Assembly (NCBI GenBank): GCA_036480015.1 | Contig: JAZGFZ010000051.1 | Location: 6,659-70,658 of the forward strand | Source: Algisphaera sp036480015 | Lineage (GTDB): Bacteria > Planctomycetota > Phycisphaerae > Phycisphaerales > Phycisphaeraceae | Direction of reading: 5' to 3' | Length of the DNA: 64,000 bases | Shown here: one piece after another, positions 45,682 to 55,587 of the stretch | Layout: every line of letters starts with the position of its first letter | Position numbering within the stretch: the first letter of the stretch is position 1 | Position numbers and translations under genes: made by a program | The notes under the pieces: model-generated | What the model saw: the letters and a program-made list of their open reading frames with translations, nothing else | What the model was told of the DNA's origin: nothing | Databases searched by the model: none

Positions 45682-47244
45682 TCACACGCCATACAACGGC
45701 TTTAGTTTCAACTCCAAATGCCGCATAAGCGGCTCGCTGCTCAATGGCTTACCCGTCACTTTTTCGCAGAGCGCCGCGCTGCCATAGGTTTGCCCATAAG
45801 CATGAACATTCTCGCGCAACCAACCCAACAACGGCGCAAATTCACCCGCCGCAAACTGCGCGTTCACCGCATCGGTTCCCCCCAGCGTCTCACATGCTGC
45901 TTCAAATAGTTGCGCCGAATACAAATTGCCCATCGTGTACGTGGGAAAATAACCCAACGCCCCCATCGACCAATGAATATCCTGCAAGCAGCCCTGCGCA
46001 TCATTGGGCACGGTCACCCCCAAGTCGCGTTGATACGCCTCATTCCAAGCACCCGGCAAGTCGGCCACCGCCAAGTCTCCGCTTAGCAACGCCCGTTCCA
46101 ATTCAAAACGAACCATGATGTGCAGGTTGTAAGTGGCTTCATCGGCCTCCACCCGAATCAGCCCCGGCTCCACACGATTGGCAGCACCGTACACCGTTTC
46201 ACAATCAAAACCCGCCACCGCCGAATCAAAATGCGCCTTTAATTTGGGGTGGGCCCATTGCCAAAATGCCGCACTACGTCCCACCTGATTTTCCCACAGT
46301 CGCGACTGACTTTCATGAATCGACAACCCCACCGCATACCCGCGTGGCGTGTTGGCATGTTCTGCCGGCAAACCTTGCTCATACATGCCGTGGCCCACCT
46401 CGTGCATGGTCGATCCCAACGCATCATTCACATTGTCGTCGGCAAAACGCGTGGTCAGCCGCACATCCCCCGGGCAAGCCCCCGAACAAAACGGATGCGA
46501 CGACACGTCCAAACGCCCACACGAAAAATCAAAACCAATCGCCTTTGCCACCTCACGCACAAAAGCCTCTTGTCCGTCACGCGGCAATTTCAACTGATGG
46601 AATGCGTCCGATGGTCCGCTCCCTGCTTTGCCCAAACGCCCCAGCAAGTCGACCAATTGTTTACGCAATGGAGCAAACACCCCCGCCACCTGCGCTGCGG
46701 TCATTCCCGACTCATACCCCTCAGCCAACGCGTCCCAGCGCTCACCATTTTCAGGCACACCGTAAGCATCTGCCTCTTCACGACACAACTTCACAATTGT
46801 TTCAAACTTGGGCGCAAACATTGCAAAATCGCCCTTGCCCCCATTCGCGGCCCGGGCTTGAGCCCACGCGGCCTTGCCCGCACTGGTTGCTCGGCTCATC
46901 GCCATCACCAATGTGGCAGGCAACTTGGTCGATCGGTCATATCCATGCCGCCACCACCGCACGTTCACCGCCGCAATCGATGTTGAGTCCGCCATCAATG
47001 CCGCGTCTTTTTCGCATGCGTTCAACCACGCCCCCACACGCGAATCAGTCGCTTGGGCATGGGTCACCCCCGCCAATTCCGCCAACTGAGCACTGCGTTG
47101 CTCCAACCCGCCCTCGGGCATCATCACTTCTTGATCCCACCCCAACACCGACCCCGCCGACCCCAACACCGCATTGGATCGCTGGTGCTCAAGCAAGCGG
47201 GTGTAATCAGGCAACGCAACAGCAGAGGGAGAAGGATTGGGCAT
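45682..47244 (-). CDS. M32 carboxypeptidase (Taq type)
   Basis: 520-aa zinc metallocarboxypeptidase that removes C-terminal residues from peptides in the cytoplasm. The HExxH motif is HEVGH in STMHEVGHGMYEQGLP; family motifs DVRLTTRF, HESQSRLWENQVGRS and HWSMGALGYFPTYTMGNLYSAQ are intact. Normal length. Convergent with the prepilin gene, six bases apart. Confidence 0.93.
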   Translation of the reverse strand: MPNPSPSAVALPDYTRLLEHQRSNAVLGSAGSVLGWDQEVMMPEGGLEQRSAQLAELAGVTHAQATDSRVGAWLNACEKDAALMADSTSIAAVNVRWWRHGYDRSTKLPATLVMAMSRATSAGKAAWAQARAANGGKGDFAMFAPKFETIVKLCREEADAYGVPENGERWDALAEGYESGMTAAQVAGVFAPLRKQLVDLLGRLGKAGSGPSDAFHQLKLPRDGQEAFVREVAKAIGFDFSCGRLDVSSHPFCSGACPGDVRLTTRFADDNVNDALGSTMHEVGHGMYEQGLPAEHANTPRGYAVGLSIHESQSRLWENQVGRSAAFWQWAHPKLKAHFDSAVAGFDCETVYGAANRVEPGLIRVEADEATYNLHIMVRFELERALLSGDLAVADLPGAWNEAYQRDLGVTVPNDAQGCLQDIHWSMGALGYFPTYTMGNLYSAQLFEAACETLGGTDAVNAQFAAGEFAPLLGWLRENVHAYGQTYGSAALCEKVTGKPLSSEPLMRHLELKLKPLYGV

Positions 47245-47364
47245 GCCACAAATTGTAGAAAAACCTCACACACCTAGCCAGAGGCCAAACATCATCATCT
47301 TGCAGTCCAAGAAGACCATCAGCCGATAAAAAGGCCAACCGACCGCCATCCACCGTGGCCTTGC

Positions 47365-47727
47365 ATGATGAAACTCACCTCAGCCCCTACTTTCCGCACC
47401 CAACCCCGCCTCGCAGGCGAACGCCGCCGCCACCCGCGTACCGCCTTGGCCCGACCTGCCGCGGTGCGCCACCCCCATCGCAATCAAACCCTCCAAGCCA
47501 AAACCGTCGATCTTTCACCCGGCGGCTGCCGCCTGATCCTCGATGCCGCCCCCCTCATCGAGCCGGGCCAAATCCTCAAAATAGCCATCGCCACCCTCCC
47601 CGGCTCTGGCATCGTCCGCCCCCAAGATTTTGTTGAAGCCCGCGTCATTCGCCGCGTGCGCCGTGGCATTCGCCAGCAAATCGCCGTGTCCTACATCACC
47701 GTGCGTCCCCTCGCCGCCGCTAGCTAA
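47365..47727 (+). CDS. PilZ-domain protein
   Basis: 120-aa protein consisting of one PilZ domain, the common receptor for cyclic di-GMP. The ligand motifs are RRRHPRTAL (RxxxR) at about residues 20-28 and DLSPGGCRL (D/NxSxxG) near 49. No other domain, so it would act by binding a partner, perhaps in motility or envelope control. Start may be either of two adjacent ATG codons (47365 or 47368). Confidence 0.85.
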   Translation: MMKLTSAPTFRTQPRLAGERRRHPRTALARPAAVRHPHRNQTLQAKTVDLSPGGCRLILDAAPLIEPGQILKIAIATLPGSGIVRPQDFVEARVIRRVRRGIRQQIAVSYITVRPLAAAS

Positions 47728-47815
47728 ACAAAACACGCCCTGCCCGCTTGCCTCCATTGCCTCAAACGCCCCCCGGCGTCCCTATCACGTACCCTTTGTT
47801 TTATTCCACCTCCCT

Positions 47816-47848
47816 TGCTTGTGCCTAGCAAGCTCATGCCTAGCGTCT
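47816..47848 (+). repeat. Solo right repeat of the four-helix-bundle cassette
   Basis: GCTTGTGCCTAGCAAGCTCA, then TGCCTAGCGTCTAAACAACC, matches the right repeat at about 34366-34398. Like that copy it ends just before a start codon, here rlmN. Confidence 0.6.
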
Positions 47849-47858
47849 AAACAACCCC

Positions 47859-49043
47859 ATGCCCTCCCTCCCGCACTTTTTCGATCACACCCCCGATTCA
47901 CTCGCCGAACTTTTTGGCGAGTGGGATCTTCCTCGCTACCGCGCCAAACAAGTCTTCGACTGGGTCTATGCCAAAGGCATTGCCGACCCCACGCTCATGA
48001 CCAACCTCAGCCAGCGAGACCGCAATTTACTCGCCGAAAAAATGTGCTTCCTCACGGGAGAAGTCATTCGTCACCAACGCGCCACCGATGGCACCCAAAA
48101 ACTGCTTGTCGATTGGTCACAATCCAAACACACCCCCGCTTCCAACGATCCCACCACCTCGCTACCGGTTTTACCCGCCGATCCAAAAAGTTGCGGCGAC
48201 CGCGATCCTGAAAACCATACAACCCTCACCAACGAATCAGAATGGTACGCAGGCAACCGCACTGAATGCGTCATGATCCCCAGCGATCAAGATCCTTCAG
48301 GACGTCCCCGCCGCACCGCCTGCATTTCCAGCCAAGTGGGTTGCCCGGTGGGCTGCAAATTTTGCGCCTCCGGCTTGGGCGGGCTCGACGGCAATCTCAC
48401 CACCGGACAAATCGTCCAGCAAGCTTGGCAACTGGCTCATCTTCCCAACGTTGGGCGGCTCAGCAACATCGTTTTCATGGGCATGGGCGAACCCATGGCC
48501 AACCTTAAAAATGTTTTGCCTGCCCTTCAAACCCTTGCCGCCGACTGGGGCTTGGGCCTAAGCGCCCGCAAAATCACCGTCAGCACCGTGGGCGTTCCAG
48601 CAGGCATTCGCAAACTTGCCCAACTCGACCTGCCTGTCACATTGGCCATCAGCCTGCATGCCCCCAACGATGAACTTCGCAAAGAAATCATCCCTTGGGC
48701 CAGCTTTGTCAGCATTCAAGATCTTCTCGACGCAGGCCGCGACTACTTCAACGCCACCGGCCGCGAAATCACCCTCGAATACATTTTACTTTCAGGCGTC
48801 AACGACCAACCGCAACACGCCCATGAACTTGCCGCGGTTGCACGCAAACTCCGCTGCAACGTCAACCTCATTCGTTACAACGAAGTGACTGGCCTACCGT
48901 ACAAACGCCCCGCCGATGCCGACGTACGCGGCTTTCGTGGTGTGCTCGACAACGCCGGCATCAACGTACACATTCGCGCCAGCCGAGGCCGAGACATCGC
49001 CGCCGCTTGCGGCCAACTGCGACACGAAGCCGCAGGCAATTAA
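47859..49043 (+). CDS. rlmN: 23S rRNA (adenine-2503-C2)-methyltransferase
   Basis: 394-aa radical SAM enzyme that methylates A2503 of 23S rRNA and A37 of some tRNAs. The cluster motif CPVGCKFC (CxxxCxxC) is at about residue 163, with GMGEPMAN following and RASRGRDIAAACGQL at the C-terminus carrying the catalytic Cys. Between the N-terminal domain and the radical SAM core lies an insertion of about 45 residues (around 88-135) that is Pro/Asp-rich, which explains the extra length over the usual 350-370 aa. Confidence 0.94.
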   Translation: MPSLPHFFDHTPDSLAELFGEWDLPRYRAKQVFDWVYAKGIADPTLMTNLSQRDRNLLAEKMCFLTGEVIRHQRATDGTQKLLVDWSQSKHTPASNDPTTSLPVLPADPKSCGDRDPENHTTLTNESEWYAGNRTECVMIPSDQDPSGRPRRTACISSQVGCPVGCKFCASGLGGLDGNLTTGQIVQQAWQLAHLPNVGRLSNIVFMGMGEPMANLKNVLPALQTLAADWGLGLSARKITVSTVGVPAGIRKLAQLDLPVTLAISLHAPNDELRKEIIPWASFVSIQDLLDAGRDYFNATGREITLEYILLSGVNDQPQHAHELAAVARKLRCNVNLIRYNEVTGLPYKRPADADVRGFRGVLDNAGINVHIRASRGRDIAAACGQLRHEAAGN

Positions 49044-49060
49044 CCGCCAAGCCACTTCAC

Positions 49061-49088
49061 AAAAAAACGCCCCCGTATCTCGGGGGCG
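49061..49088 (-). terminator. Terminator of the exported-protein gene
   Basis: Stem CGCCCCCG (49068-49075) / CGGGGGCG (49081-49088) with loop TATCT; seven A at 49061-49067 give the U-tract on the minus strand. Lies between convergent rlmN and the minus-strand gene. Confidence 0.85.
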
Positions 49089-49118
49089 TCAACAAACATC
49101 ACTTGACTATTTTCACAC

Positions 49119-50006
49119 TCAGTCGTAACTGGTTTTAAGCATGTCGTCAGGGTGTGTGATCACCGCCATGATTTTAAAGTCAGGGTTAAAATCCTCCCTG
49201 TTATTCATCAATGCGCGATAGCCCGCATCACTGGTTCGCGTACGACGAAGTCGCAAATGCTGAACCTCAGACACACCCAATCGCGACACGTCAATCGCCA
49301 AGCCACCTAGCATCTGGCCTGATTGATTCAGATAAAACGCAGGCACGGTGGGGAATGTCTCTTCAGGACTCACCGCAAGAGCAGGCCCCAACGCAGCGCC
49401 ACTGGCATCCACCGCTTGCATGGTGATCCACGAGTTTCCACCCTGCTCGCCACGTTCGAAAAAGAGTAATTCTCCATGAACATCCGAAGCCAACGGATCG
49501 TCATCCCGAACCGGCCGACCAAATGAAATCACAAAACTAAACTGAGGCGACGCATAGGTGTCCATGTAATTGTTGATGTTCTGATTGGCCATCACCTGAT
49601 GCAGCATCGGCTCAAACGCGGCCACATCTGCCTGGGTAATCGTGTCGCTTTCCACCCGGCTAGCCAAGCCACCAAGCTTCCAAAGCCCTGGCACCCCCAC
49701 CGTGACATGCTCGCCGCCACGAACCCGAATATTTCGACCATCGCTTGCACCAACATTCAAATCCGTCACACGCGTGGGACTGTAATACTCGCGATGTTCC
49801 GAACCGTCGGGGTAAACCACCGAGGTCAGAAACGCATCGCCTCCAAAATCACCTTGGGTCGCCGAGCCGCTCACGTTAAACACCGCTTCTTGACTGACAG
49901 GTATTTGATAGGCGTGCGGAAAATCCCCCCCCACGGCAACACCTACAAACAGCGTTGTGGCAAGGCCTGCAAACATCGATTTTTTTTGACCAAACACGCT
50001 CATCAT
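49119..50006 (-). CDS. Exported protein of unknown function
   Basis: 295-aa protein with an N-terminal signal (MFAGLATTLFVGVAVGG) and no further membrane helix. The mature part is rich in beta-prone segments, with repeated Gly/Asp turns, and ends DFNPDFKIMAVITHPDDML. The start is one of two adjacent ATG codons, with AGGGAG well placed upstream. It has its own terminator and a long leader region, so it is a single-gene unit. No family recognised; no C-terminal sorting helix is seen. Confidence 0.7.
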   Translation of the reverse strand: MMSVFGQKKSMFAGLATTLFVGVAVGGDFPHAYQIPVSQEAVFNVSGSATQGDFGGDAFLTSVVYPDGSEHREYYSPTRVTDLNVGASDGRNIRVRGGEHVTVGVPGLWKLGGLASRVESDTITQADVAAFEPMLHQVMANQNINNYMDTYASPQFSFVISFGRPVRDDDPLASDVHGELLFFERGEQGGNSWITMQAVDASGAALGPALAVSPEETFPTVPAFYLNQSGQMLGGLAIDVSRLGVSEVQHLRLRRTRTSDAGYRALMNNREDFNPDFKIMAVITHPDDMLKTSYD

Positions 50007-50364
50007 AAAACTCCCTAAAAGAAATACCGATCAGAAATGACACGTGGCCTTCTCCCTCGAATGCCACCCTTTGATTATGCCCCGCCAATAGGCCAAAGCC
50101 AACAAAGTCAACACGAAACACCTCATTTAGCGACATTCGTCCGATTTGTCCGGTTTTAACGGCCAGCCAACCCCACCCAAAACACACTCAAACAACTCTG
50201 TAACGCCTCAAACTTGCTTTTTTAAGTCTCTCACGGCAACATCACAACGTCGCCCGCAACGTCTCAAAAACCAAGCCCCCAAACCACAAAAAAACCGCGA
50301 GCCCTTTCGGGCCCGCGGCGTCTTTCAATACAACTTATTCAAACCAAGGTCATTCAAACAATGA
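50007..50364. terminator. Spacer with rpsA terminator
   Basis: A GC-rich hairpin CCGCG.GCCC (50295-50304) / GGGC.CGCGG (50309-50318) preceded by A-runs at 50286-50294 acts as terminator for rpsA on the minus strand. The rest (about 50010-50280) is the upstream region of the exported-protein gene; I see no gene in it. Confidence 0.65.
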
Positions 50365-52164
50365 TTATTCAGTCGGTGTTGACGGTGACGATGCGCCGCC
50401 TTCGCCAAAGGTGATCTTGTCGGTGCCCAAGTGGCCACCCTCGCCCAAGCCGCCCACGCCGCCGCCGGCTTGAGGGGCTGCGCGTTCGGTGCGTTCAGCA
50501 GCAGCATCTTGCTCGCTGGTCCACATGGCACGTTTGAGCGACAAGCCGATCTTGCGATCGTCCAAGTCGACACGCAAAATCTTGACTTCGATTTCTTGAT
50601 CTTGCGTCACCACGTCGGTGGGGTTTTCCACCTTGTGGTCAGCCAGCTCACTGATGTGCAAGAGGCCTTCCAAGTCGTCTTCCAGCTCGACGAATACGCC
50701 GAAGTTGGTGATCTTGGTGACCTTGCCCATCACAATCATGCCAGGCTGGTAGTGCGTTGGAATAGCTTCGGCCCAAGGGTCTTCGCTCAATTGTTTGAGG
50801 CCCAATGCAACACGCTGTTTGTCGCGGTCCACTTCAAGCACCACACAACGCTGATCTTCGCCCTTTTTGAGCACTTCGTTGGGGTGCCCGATTTTCTTGG
50901 TCCACGACAAGTCGCTGACGTGCAGCAAGCCGTCGATGCCCGGTTCGATTTCCACAAACGCACCGTAGCTGGCCAAGTTTCGCACTTTGCCTTCGATGAC
51001 GGTTCCGGGAGGGTATTTGTCCGCGACCAATTCCCAAGGATTCACCTCGGTTTGCTTCATGCCCAAGCTAATTTCTTGCTTGTCTTTGTTGAAGTTCAAA
51101 ATCACCACTTCGGCTTCTTCGCCAATCGACACCAGCTCGCTGGGGTGATTGATACGCTTGGTCCAGCTCATTTCGCTGATGTGCACCAAGCCTTCGACGC
51201 CTTCTTCCAACTTCACAAACGCACCATACGACATGATGTTGGTCACTTCGCCCTTGAGACGGGTGTTTGGTGGGTACTTGCGTTCGATGTCTTCCCCTGG
51301 CGAAGCATCCTTCTGCTTCAATCCCAAGGCAATCTTTTCTTTTTCGTGGTCGATGTTCAAAATCTTGACTTCGAGCTTTTCCTCGATTTTCAATATGTCT
51401 GAAGGGTGATTCACCCGACCCCAGCTCATGTCAGTGATGTGCAGCAAGCCATCAAGGCCGCCCAAGTCAACAAACGCACCAAAGTCGGCGATGTTCTTGA
51501 CGGTTCCTTCGACAATGTCACCCACCTTGATCTTCTCAAGCAAGCCCTTACGCAAGATCGTTCGACGATCTTCGATCAACTTACGACGTGAAATCACAAT
51601 GTTGCGACGTTCAGTGTCGATTTTAAGAATTTGGCTTTCAATTGTTTGACCAATGTAAATGCCAATATCTTGCGGACGGCGCACGTCCACTTGACTCGCA
51701 GGCAAAAACACCGGCACGCCGATGTCCACCAACAAACCACCTTTGATCTTTCGCATGACCTTGCCGTCGACAACGTCGCCTTCGCCTTTTTCGGTAATCA
51801 GTTTTTCCCAACCGCGAATGCGATCGGCCTTGCGTTTCGAAACCTGCACGGTGCCGTCATCGCCGTCAACGTCTTCAAGCAGCACCTCCACGGTGTCGCC
51901 AATTTCAACATCTTTGGGGTCGTCAAACTCGTGCTTGTCGAGAATACCTTCACTTTTAAGTCCCACGTCGACCAAAAAGTCGTCGCCCGCATAGCCAATG
52001 ATCTTGCCCTGCAAAACAGAGCCGCTGCTAAAGTCGCCGATCGCGTCAACAAGCAGGCCTTCCATGTCGCCGTCGGCAACCTCTTGGCCCAAAGCCTCGG
52101 CGACCATCGCCTCGGCTTCCGTGTCTTCGATACTGAGAGAGGAGATAAGGTTGTGATTAACCAT
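50365..52164 (-). CDS. rpsA: 30S ribosomal protein S1
   Basis: About 599-aa RNA-binding ribosomal protein that helps the 30S subunit bind mRNA. Six S1 (OB-fold) domains can be counted; four show the strong form (for example GDIVEGTVKNIADFGAFVDL, GLLHITDMSWGR). The first two are diverged, as in E. coli, where they bind the ribosome. C-terminal tail is Ala/Gly/Glu-rich. ATG 52164 gives MVNHNLISSL; the longer frame to 52362 has no SD and shadow-like composition. Confidence 0.94.
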   Translation of the reverse strand: MVNHNLISSLSIEDTEAEAMVAEALGQEVADGDMEGLLVDAIGDFSSGSVLQGKIIGYAGDDFLVDVGLKSEGILDKHEFDDPKDVEIGDTVEVLLEDVDGDDGTVQVSKRKADRIRGWEKLITEKGEGDVVDGKVMRKIKGGLLVDIGVPVFLPASQVDVRRPQDIGIYIGQTIESQILKIDTERRNIVISRRKLIEDRRTILRKGLLEKIKVGDIVEGTVKNIADFGAFVDLGGLDGLLHITDMSWGRVNHPSDILKIEEKLEVKILNIDHEKEKIALGLKQKDASPGEDIERKYPPNTRLKGEVTNIMSYGAFVKLEEGVEGLVHISEMSWTKRINHPSELVSIGEEAEVVILNFNKDKQEISLGMKQTEVNPWELVADKYPPGTVIEGKVRNLASYGAFVEIEPGIDGLLHVSDLSWTKKIGHPNEVLKKGEDQRCVVLEVDRDKQRVALGLKQLSEDPWAEAIPTHYQPGMIVMGKVTKITNFGVFVELEDDLEGLLHISELADHKVENPTDVVTQDQEIEVKILRVDLDDRKIGLSLKRAMWTSEQDAAAERTERAAPQAGGGVGGLGEGGHLGTDKITFGEGGASSPSTPTE

Positions 52165-52423
52165 GCGATTCAATGTTCCTGAATGTGTTTGGGCCCGGTG
52201 GCCCTCGTAGTGAGATATACCTGGGCCTGCACGACAACGGCAGACAGAAAAACCAGGTCGCGACCCACGGGTAGGTCGCCTGAACAACAACGCATTTGCA
52301 GCCCCCGCGGGGCCACCCAACACGTCGAAAATCCGGTCGGTCATTGTAACAGCCTCGGTCAATCATCACCGATAAAACAAGCCGCCTCTTCCCCTTTGCA
52401 TTCCACGGTTTAAACTTCACCTC

Positions 52424-54718
52424 ATGCCCGACGCCCCCCCCCCCGACGCGAACCCCGATCACCTGCCTGCCTACCCTGCCCCCGCAGGGGGTTGGGGGGC
52501 CCTCAAAAGCACCTTCAAACACGTTGGAGCCCAATCTGGCAAGCTAAAAATCGCCCTCACGCTCTTGAAAATCAATCAACCCAACGGCTTTGATTGCCCT
52601 GGCTGCGCTTGGCCCGAACCACCTGCCGACCAGCGATCCAGCTTTGAATTTTGCGAAAACGGCGCCAAGGCCATTGCTTGGGAAGCCACCCGTGACCAAG
52701 TGGGCCCCGCCTTTTTCAAACGCTACCCCGTGGCCCACCTCCGTAAGCAAACCGATCATTGGCTTGAAAAACAAGGCCGCCTCACCCAGCCCATGCGTTA
52801 CGACGCCGCCACCGACCACTACATTCCCGTGTCCTGGGACGACGCCTTTAACCTCATCGCCAAACATCTCAAACGCCTCGACCACCCCGACCGTGCGGCC
52901 TTTTACACCTCAGGCCGCACCAGCAACGAGGCTGCGTTTCTCTTTCAATTACTCGGTCGCAAATTTGGCACCAACAACTTTCCCGATTGCTCAAACATGT
53001 GCCACGAGTCATCGGGCGTGGCTTTAAATGAATCCATCGGCGTGGGCAAAGGCACCGTGAGCTTGGCCGATTTCGATGAAGCCGACTGCATTCTCGTCGT
53101 GGGACAAAACCCCGGCACCAACCACCCCCGCATGCTTGGCGAATTGCAAAAAGCCTCAACCCGCGGCGCCCACGTGGTGTCTGTTAACCCGCTACGCGAG
53201 CGCGGCACCGAAAGTTTTTTACACCCTCAACACAAAATGGCCATGCTCGGCCGCCAAGCGTCATCCATTGGATCGCATTTTTTACAGCCCACGGTGGGTG
53301 GCGACGTGGCCGTGTTCAAGGGCCTCTGCAAAATCGTACTCGAAGCCGAAGACAAAGCCCCTGGCACGGTTCTCGACCACGCCTTTATCAACGAACACAC
53401 CCATGGCTTCGAGTCTTTTGCCAACGACTTGCGCACCACCCCGTGGAAAGACATCACCGCGCAATCTGGCCTTACTCAAGCGCAGTTGAACGAAGTGGCC
53501 GACCTTTATCTTGCCTCCAATCGCGTCATCGCTTGCTGGGCCATGGGCCTCACACAACAACGATACGGCGTGGCCGCCATTCAAATGGTGGTCAACCTGC
53601 TGCTCATGCGTGGCAATTTGGGCAAACCCGGGGCCGGAGCCTGCCCCGTACGTGGTCATTCCAATGTGCAGGGCGACCGCACCATGGGCATCTCCGAACA
53701 CCCCCCCAAGTGGTCGCCCCAATTGGGCGAACATTTTAATTTCACCCCGCCCACCGAAAAAGGCCTCGATGTCGTCCGCGCAATCCAAGCCATGCGCGAC
53801 GGCCAAGCCCATGTTTTCATCGCCATGGGCGGCAACTTTGCCGCCGCCACGCCCGACACCCATGCCACCTACGCAGCCATGGAAAACTGCGACCTCAACG
53901 TGCAAATTTCCACCAAGCTCAACCGCTCTCACACCGTTTTGGGCCAAGGCAAAGACGCACTGATTCTCCCCTGCCTAGGCCGCACCGAGCGAGACCTCAC
54001 CGATGCCGGAACCCAACAAGTCACCGTCGAAGACTCCATGTCCATGGTCCACGCTTCTACCGGACGCAACACCCCCGCCTCGTTTCATCTCAAAAGTGAG
54101 CCCGCCATCGTGTGCGGCATCGCCCGCGCCCTTTTTGGCCCGCAAGACCCCACCGCATGGGAAGATTTCGCCCGCGATCACAACCACATTCGCGATGCCA
54201 TTGCCCACATCATCCCGGGATTTGACAACTTCAACGAAAAAATCAAACACAAAAACGGCTTCTACTTGGGCAACACCGCCCGCGACCGTGTGTGGGTCAA
54301 CGCAGGCCAAAAAGCCGCCTTTCAAACCCTCGACATTCCCGACCTCACCCTGCCTGCCGGTCAACTTAAGCTCATGACCCTGCGCAGCCACGATCAATAC
54401 AACACCACCGTCTATGGCATGGATGACCGCTACCGTGGCATTCAAAACGCTCGAGACATCATCTTCGCCAACGCCCAAGACCTCGCCGATCGCAATCTCA
54501 ACGATGGCGATCATGTCACCGTCGCAAGCCACTACGACGATGGCGCTCAGCGCCAAGTCAAACGTTTTCGCCTCGTCGCCTACGACATTCCGCGTGGCTG
54601 CTGCGCCGGTTATTTCCCCGAACTCAACGCACTCATCAGCCTCACGTCCGTCGCCCTCAAATCCAACACCCCTGTGTCAAAACTGGTGCCGGTCACACTC
54701 ACCAAATCTGACGACTAA
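52424..54718 (+). CDS. FdhF/YdeP-family molybdopterin oxidoreductase
   Basis: 764-aa member of the molybdopterin oxidoreductase superfamily, YdeP subgroup. Cys58, Cys61 (DCPGCAW) and Cys77 (FCENG) may hold an iron-sulfur cluster. The molybdenum-ligand region reads PDCSNMCHESSGVAL, and bis-MGD contacts QNPGTNHPRML and GRTSNEAAF are present. E. coli YdeP is linked to acid resistance and its reaction is unproven; formate dehydrogenase activity is not assured. The fdhD gene follows after eight bases, which supports a sulfurated, active Mo site. Divergent from rpsA over a 259-bp gap. Confidence 0.88.
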   Translation: MPDAPPPDANPDHLPAYPAPAGGWGALKSTFKHVGAQSGKLKIALTLLKINQPNGFDCPGCAWPEPPADQRSSFEFCENGAKAIAWEATRDQVGPAFFKRYPVAHLRKQTDHWLEKQGRLTQPMRYDAATDHYIPVSWDDAFNLIAKHLKRLDHPDRAAFYTSGRTSNEAAFLFQLLGRKFGTNNFPDCSNMCHESSGVALNESIGVGKGTVSLADFDEADCILVVGQNPGTNHPRMLGELQKASTRGAHVVSVNPLRERGTESFLHPQHKMAMLGRQASSIGSHFLQPTVGGDVAVFKGLCKIVLEAEDKAPGTVLDHAFINEHTHGFESFANDLRTTPWKDITAQSGLTQAQLNEVADLYLASNRVIACWAMGLTQQRYGVAAIQMVVNLLLMRGNLGKPGAGACPVRGHSNVQGDRTMGISEHPPKWSPQLGEHFNFTPPTEKGLDVVRAIQAMRDGQAHVFIAMGGNFAAATPDTHATYAAMENCDLNVQISTKLNRSHTVLGQGKDALILPCLGRTERDLTDAGTQQVTVEDSMSMVHASTGRNTPASFHLKSEPAIVCGIARALFGPQDPTAWEDFARDHNHIRDAIAHIIPGFDNFNEKIKHKNGFYLGNTARDRVWVNAGQKAAFQTLDIPDLTLPAGQLKLMTLRSHDQYNTTVYGMDDRYRGIQNARDIIFANAQDLADRNLNDGDHVTVASHYDDGAQRQVKRFRLVAYDIPRGCCAGYFPELNALISLTSVALKSNTPVSKLVPVTLTKSDD

Positions 54719-54726
54719 CCCTCCCC

Positions 54727-55548
54727 ATGCAAGCCCCCATCCACCGCTACCGCACAGGCGAAGGTCTCACGCAAGCCAACGACGAACTGGCCGTCGAAGA
54801 ACCCCTCGAAATTCGCATCGCGGGCAAAGCCGTTTCGGTCACCATGCGCACCCCCGGCGAAGGTGACCACCGCGCCCTGCACGACACCGAACTCGCGGCA
54901 GGATTTCTACTCAGCGAAGGCATCATCGCGTCTGCAGCCGACCTAGACCGCATCGAACCTTGTGGTCGCACACAAGCCGACGTCAACGTGCTTAATGTTT
55001 TTCTCACCCCCGGCTGCACGTTCGATCCTCAATCACTGATCCGCCATGTCTTTGCCAGCTCAAGCTGTGGCTTGTGTGGCAAAGCCACCTTGGACGCCAT
55101 TCACCAGCAATTCCCCCCCGTGTACGCCCAAGCCCCAGTCACCACCGACGTCCTGCTAGGCCTTACCCACACCCTGGCAAAACACCAAGCCACTTTCGAT
55201 CGCACCGGCGGCCTTCACGCGGCGGGCCTTTTTGACCGCACCGGCAAACTGCTTGTCACCCGCGAAGACATCGGCCGCCACAACGCCGTGGACAAAGTCA
55301 TCGGCCACGCACTGCAAGCAGGCTGGGCCACCGACGACCACATTCTTTGGGTCAGCGGCCGAGCGTCTTTTGAAATCATGCAAAAAGCCCTCGCCGCCCG
55401 CATCCCGCTCATCACCGCCGTCAGCGCCCCCTCCAGCCTTGCCGTCGAATTTGCCCACGACAGCGGCCAAACCCTCATTGGTTTCTTACGCGAGGGCCGA
55501 ATGAACATTTATGCTGGCGCCCAGCGCGTGACCACGCCTCAAAACTAA
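54727..55548 (+). CDS. fdhD: Formate dehydrogenase accessory sulfurtransferase FdhD
   Basis: 273-aa protein that passes sulfur from IscS-type desulfurase to the molybdenum cofactor of formate dehydrogenases. The working Cys114-x-x-Cys117 pair (SSCGLCGKA) is present, and REDIGRHNAVDKVIG is the family signature. Forms an operon with the FdhF/YdeP gene. Normal length. Confidence 0.94.
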   Translation: MQAPIHRYRTGEGLTQANDELAVEEPLEIRIAGKAVSVTMRTPGEGDHRALHDTELAAGFLLSEGIIASAADLDRIEPCGRTQADVNVLNVFLTPGCTFDPQSLIRHVFASSSCGLCGKATLDAIHQQFPPVYAQAPVTTDVLLGLTHTLAKHQATFDRTGGLHAAGLFDRTGKLLVTREDIGRHNAVDKVIGHALQAGWATDDHILWVSGRASFEIMQKALAARIPLITAVSAPSSLAVEFAHDSGQTLIGFLREGRMNIYAGAQRVTTPQN

Positions 55549-55587
55549 ATCCCCCACGTCATCTCACGTCACCCACCGTGCCCCGCT

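Noticed and set aside
46249..47258. Long plus-strand frames opposite the M32 carboxypeptidase
   Set aside because: Antisense shadow; Pro/His/Arg-rich and lacking any domain, while the minus-strand gene has all family motifs.
50431..51402. 323-residue plus-strand frame inside rpsA
   Set aside because: Antisense shadow of the six S1 domains; repeats of Phe/His/Val simply mirror codons of the real gene.
52165..52362. 66-residue N-terminal extension of ribosomal protein S1
   Set aside because: No family support, no ribosome-binding site, and composition unlike the S1 start; MVNHNL at 52164 is preferred.
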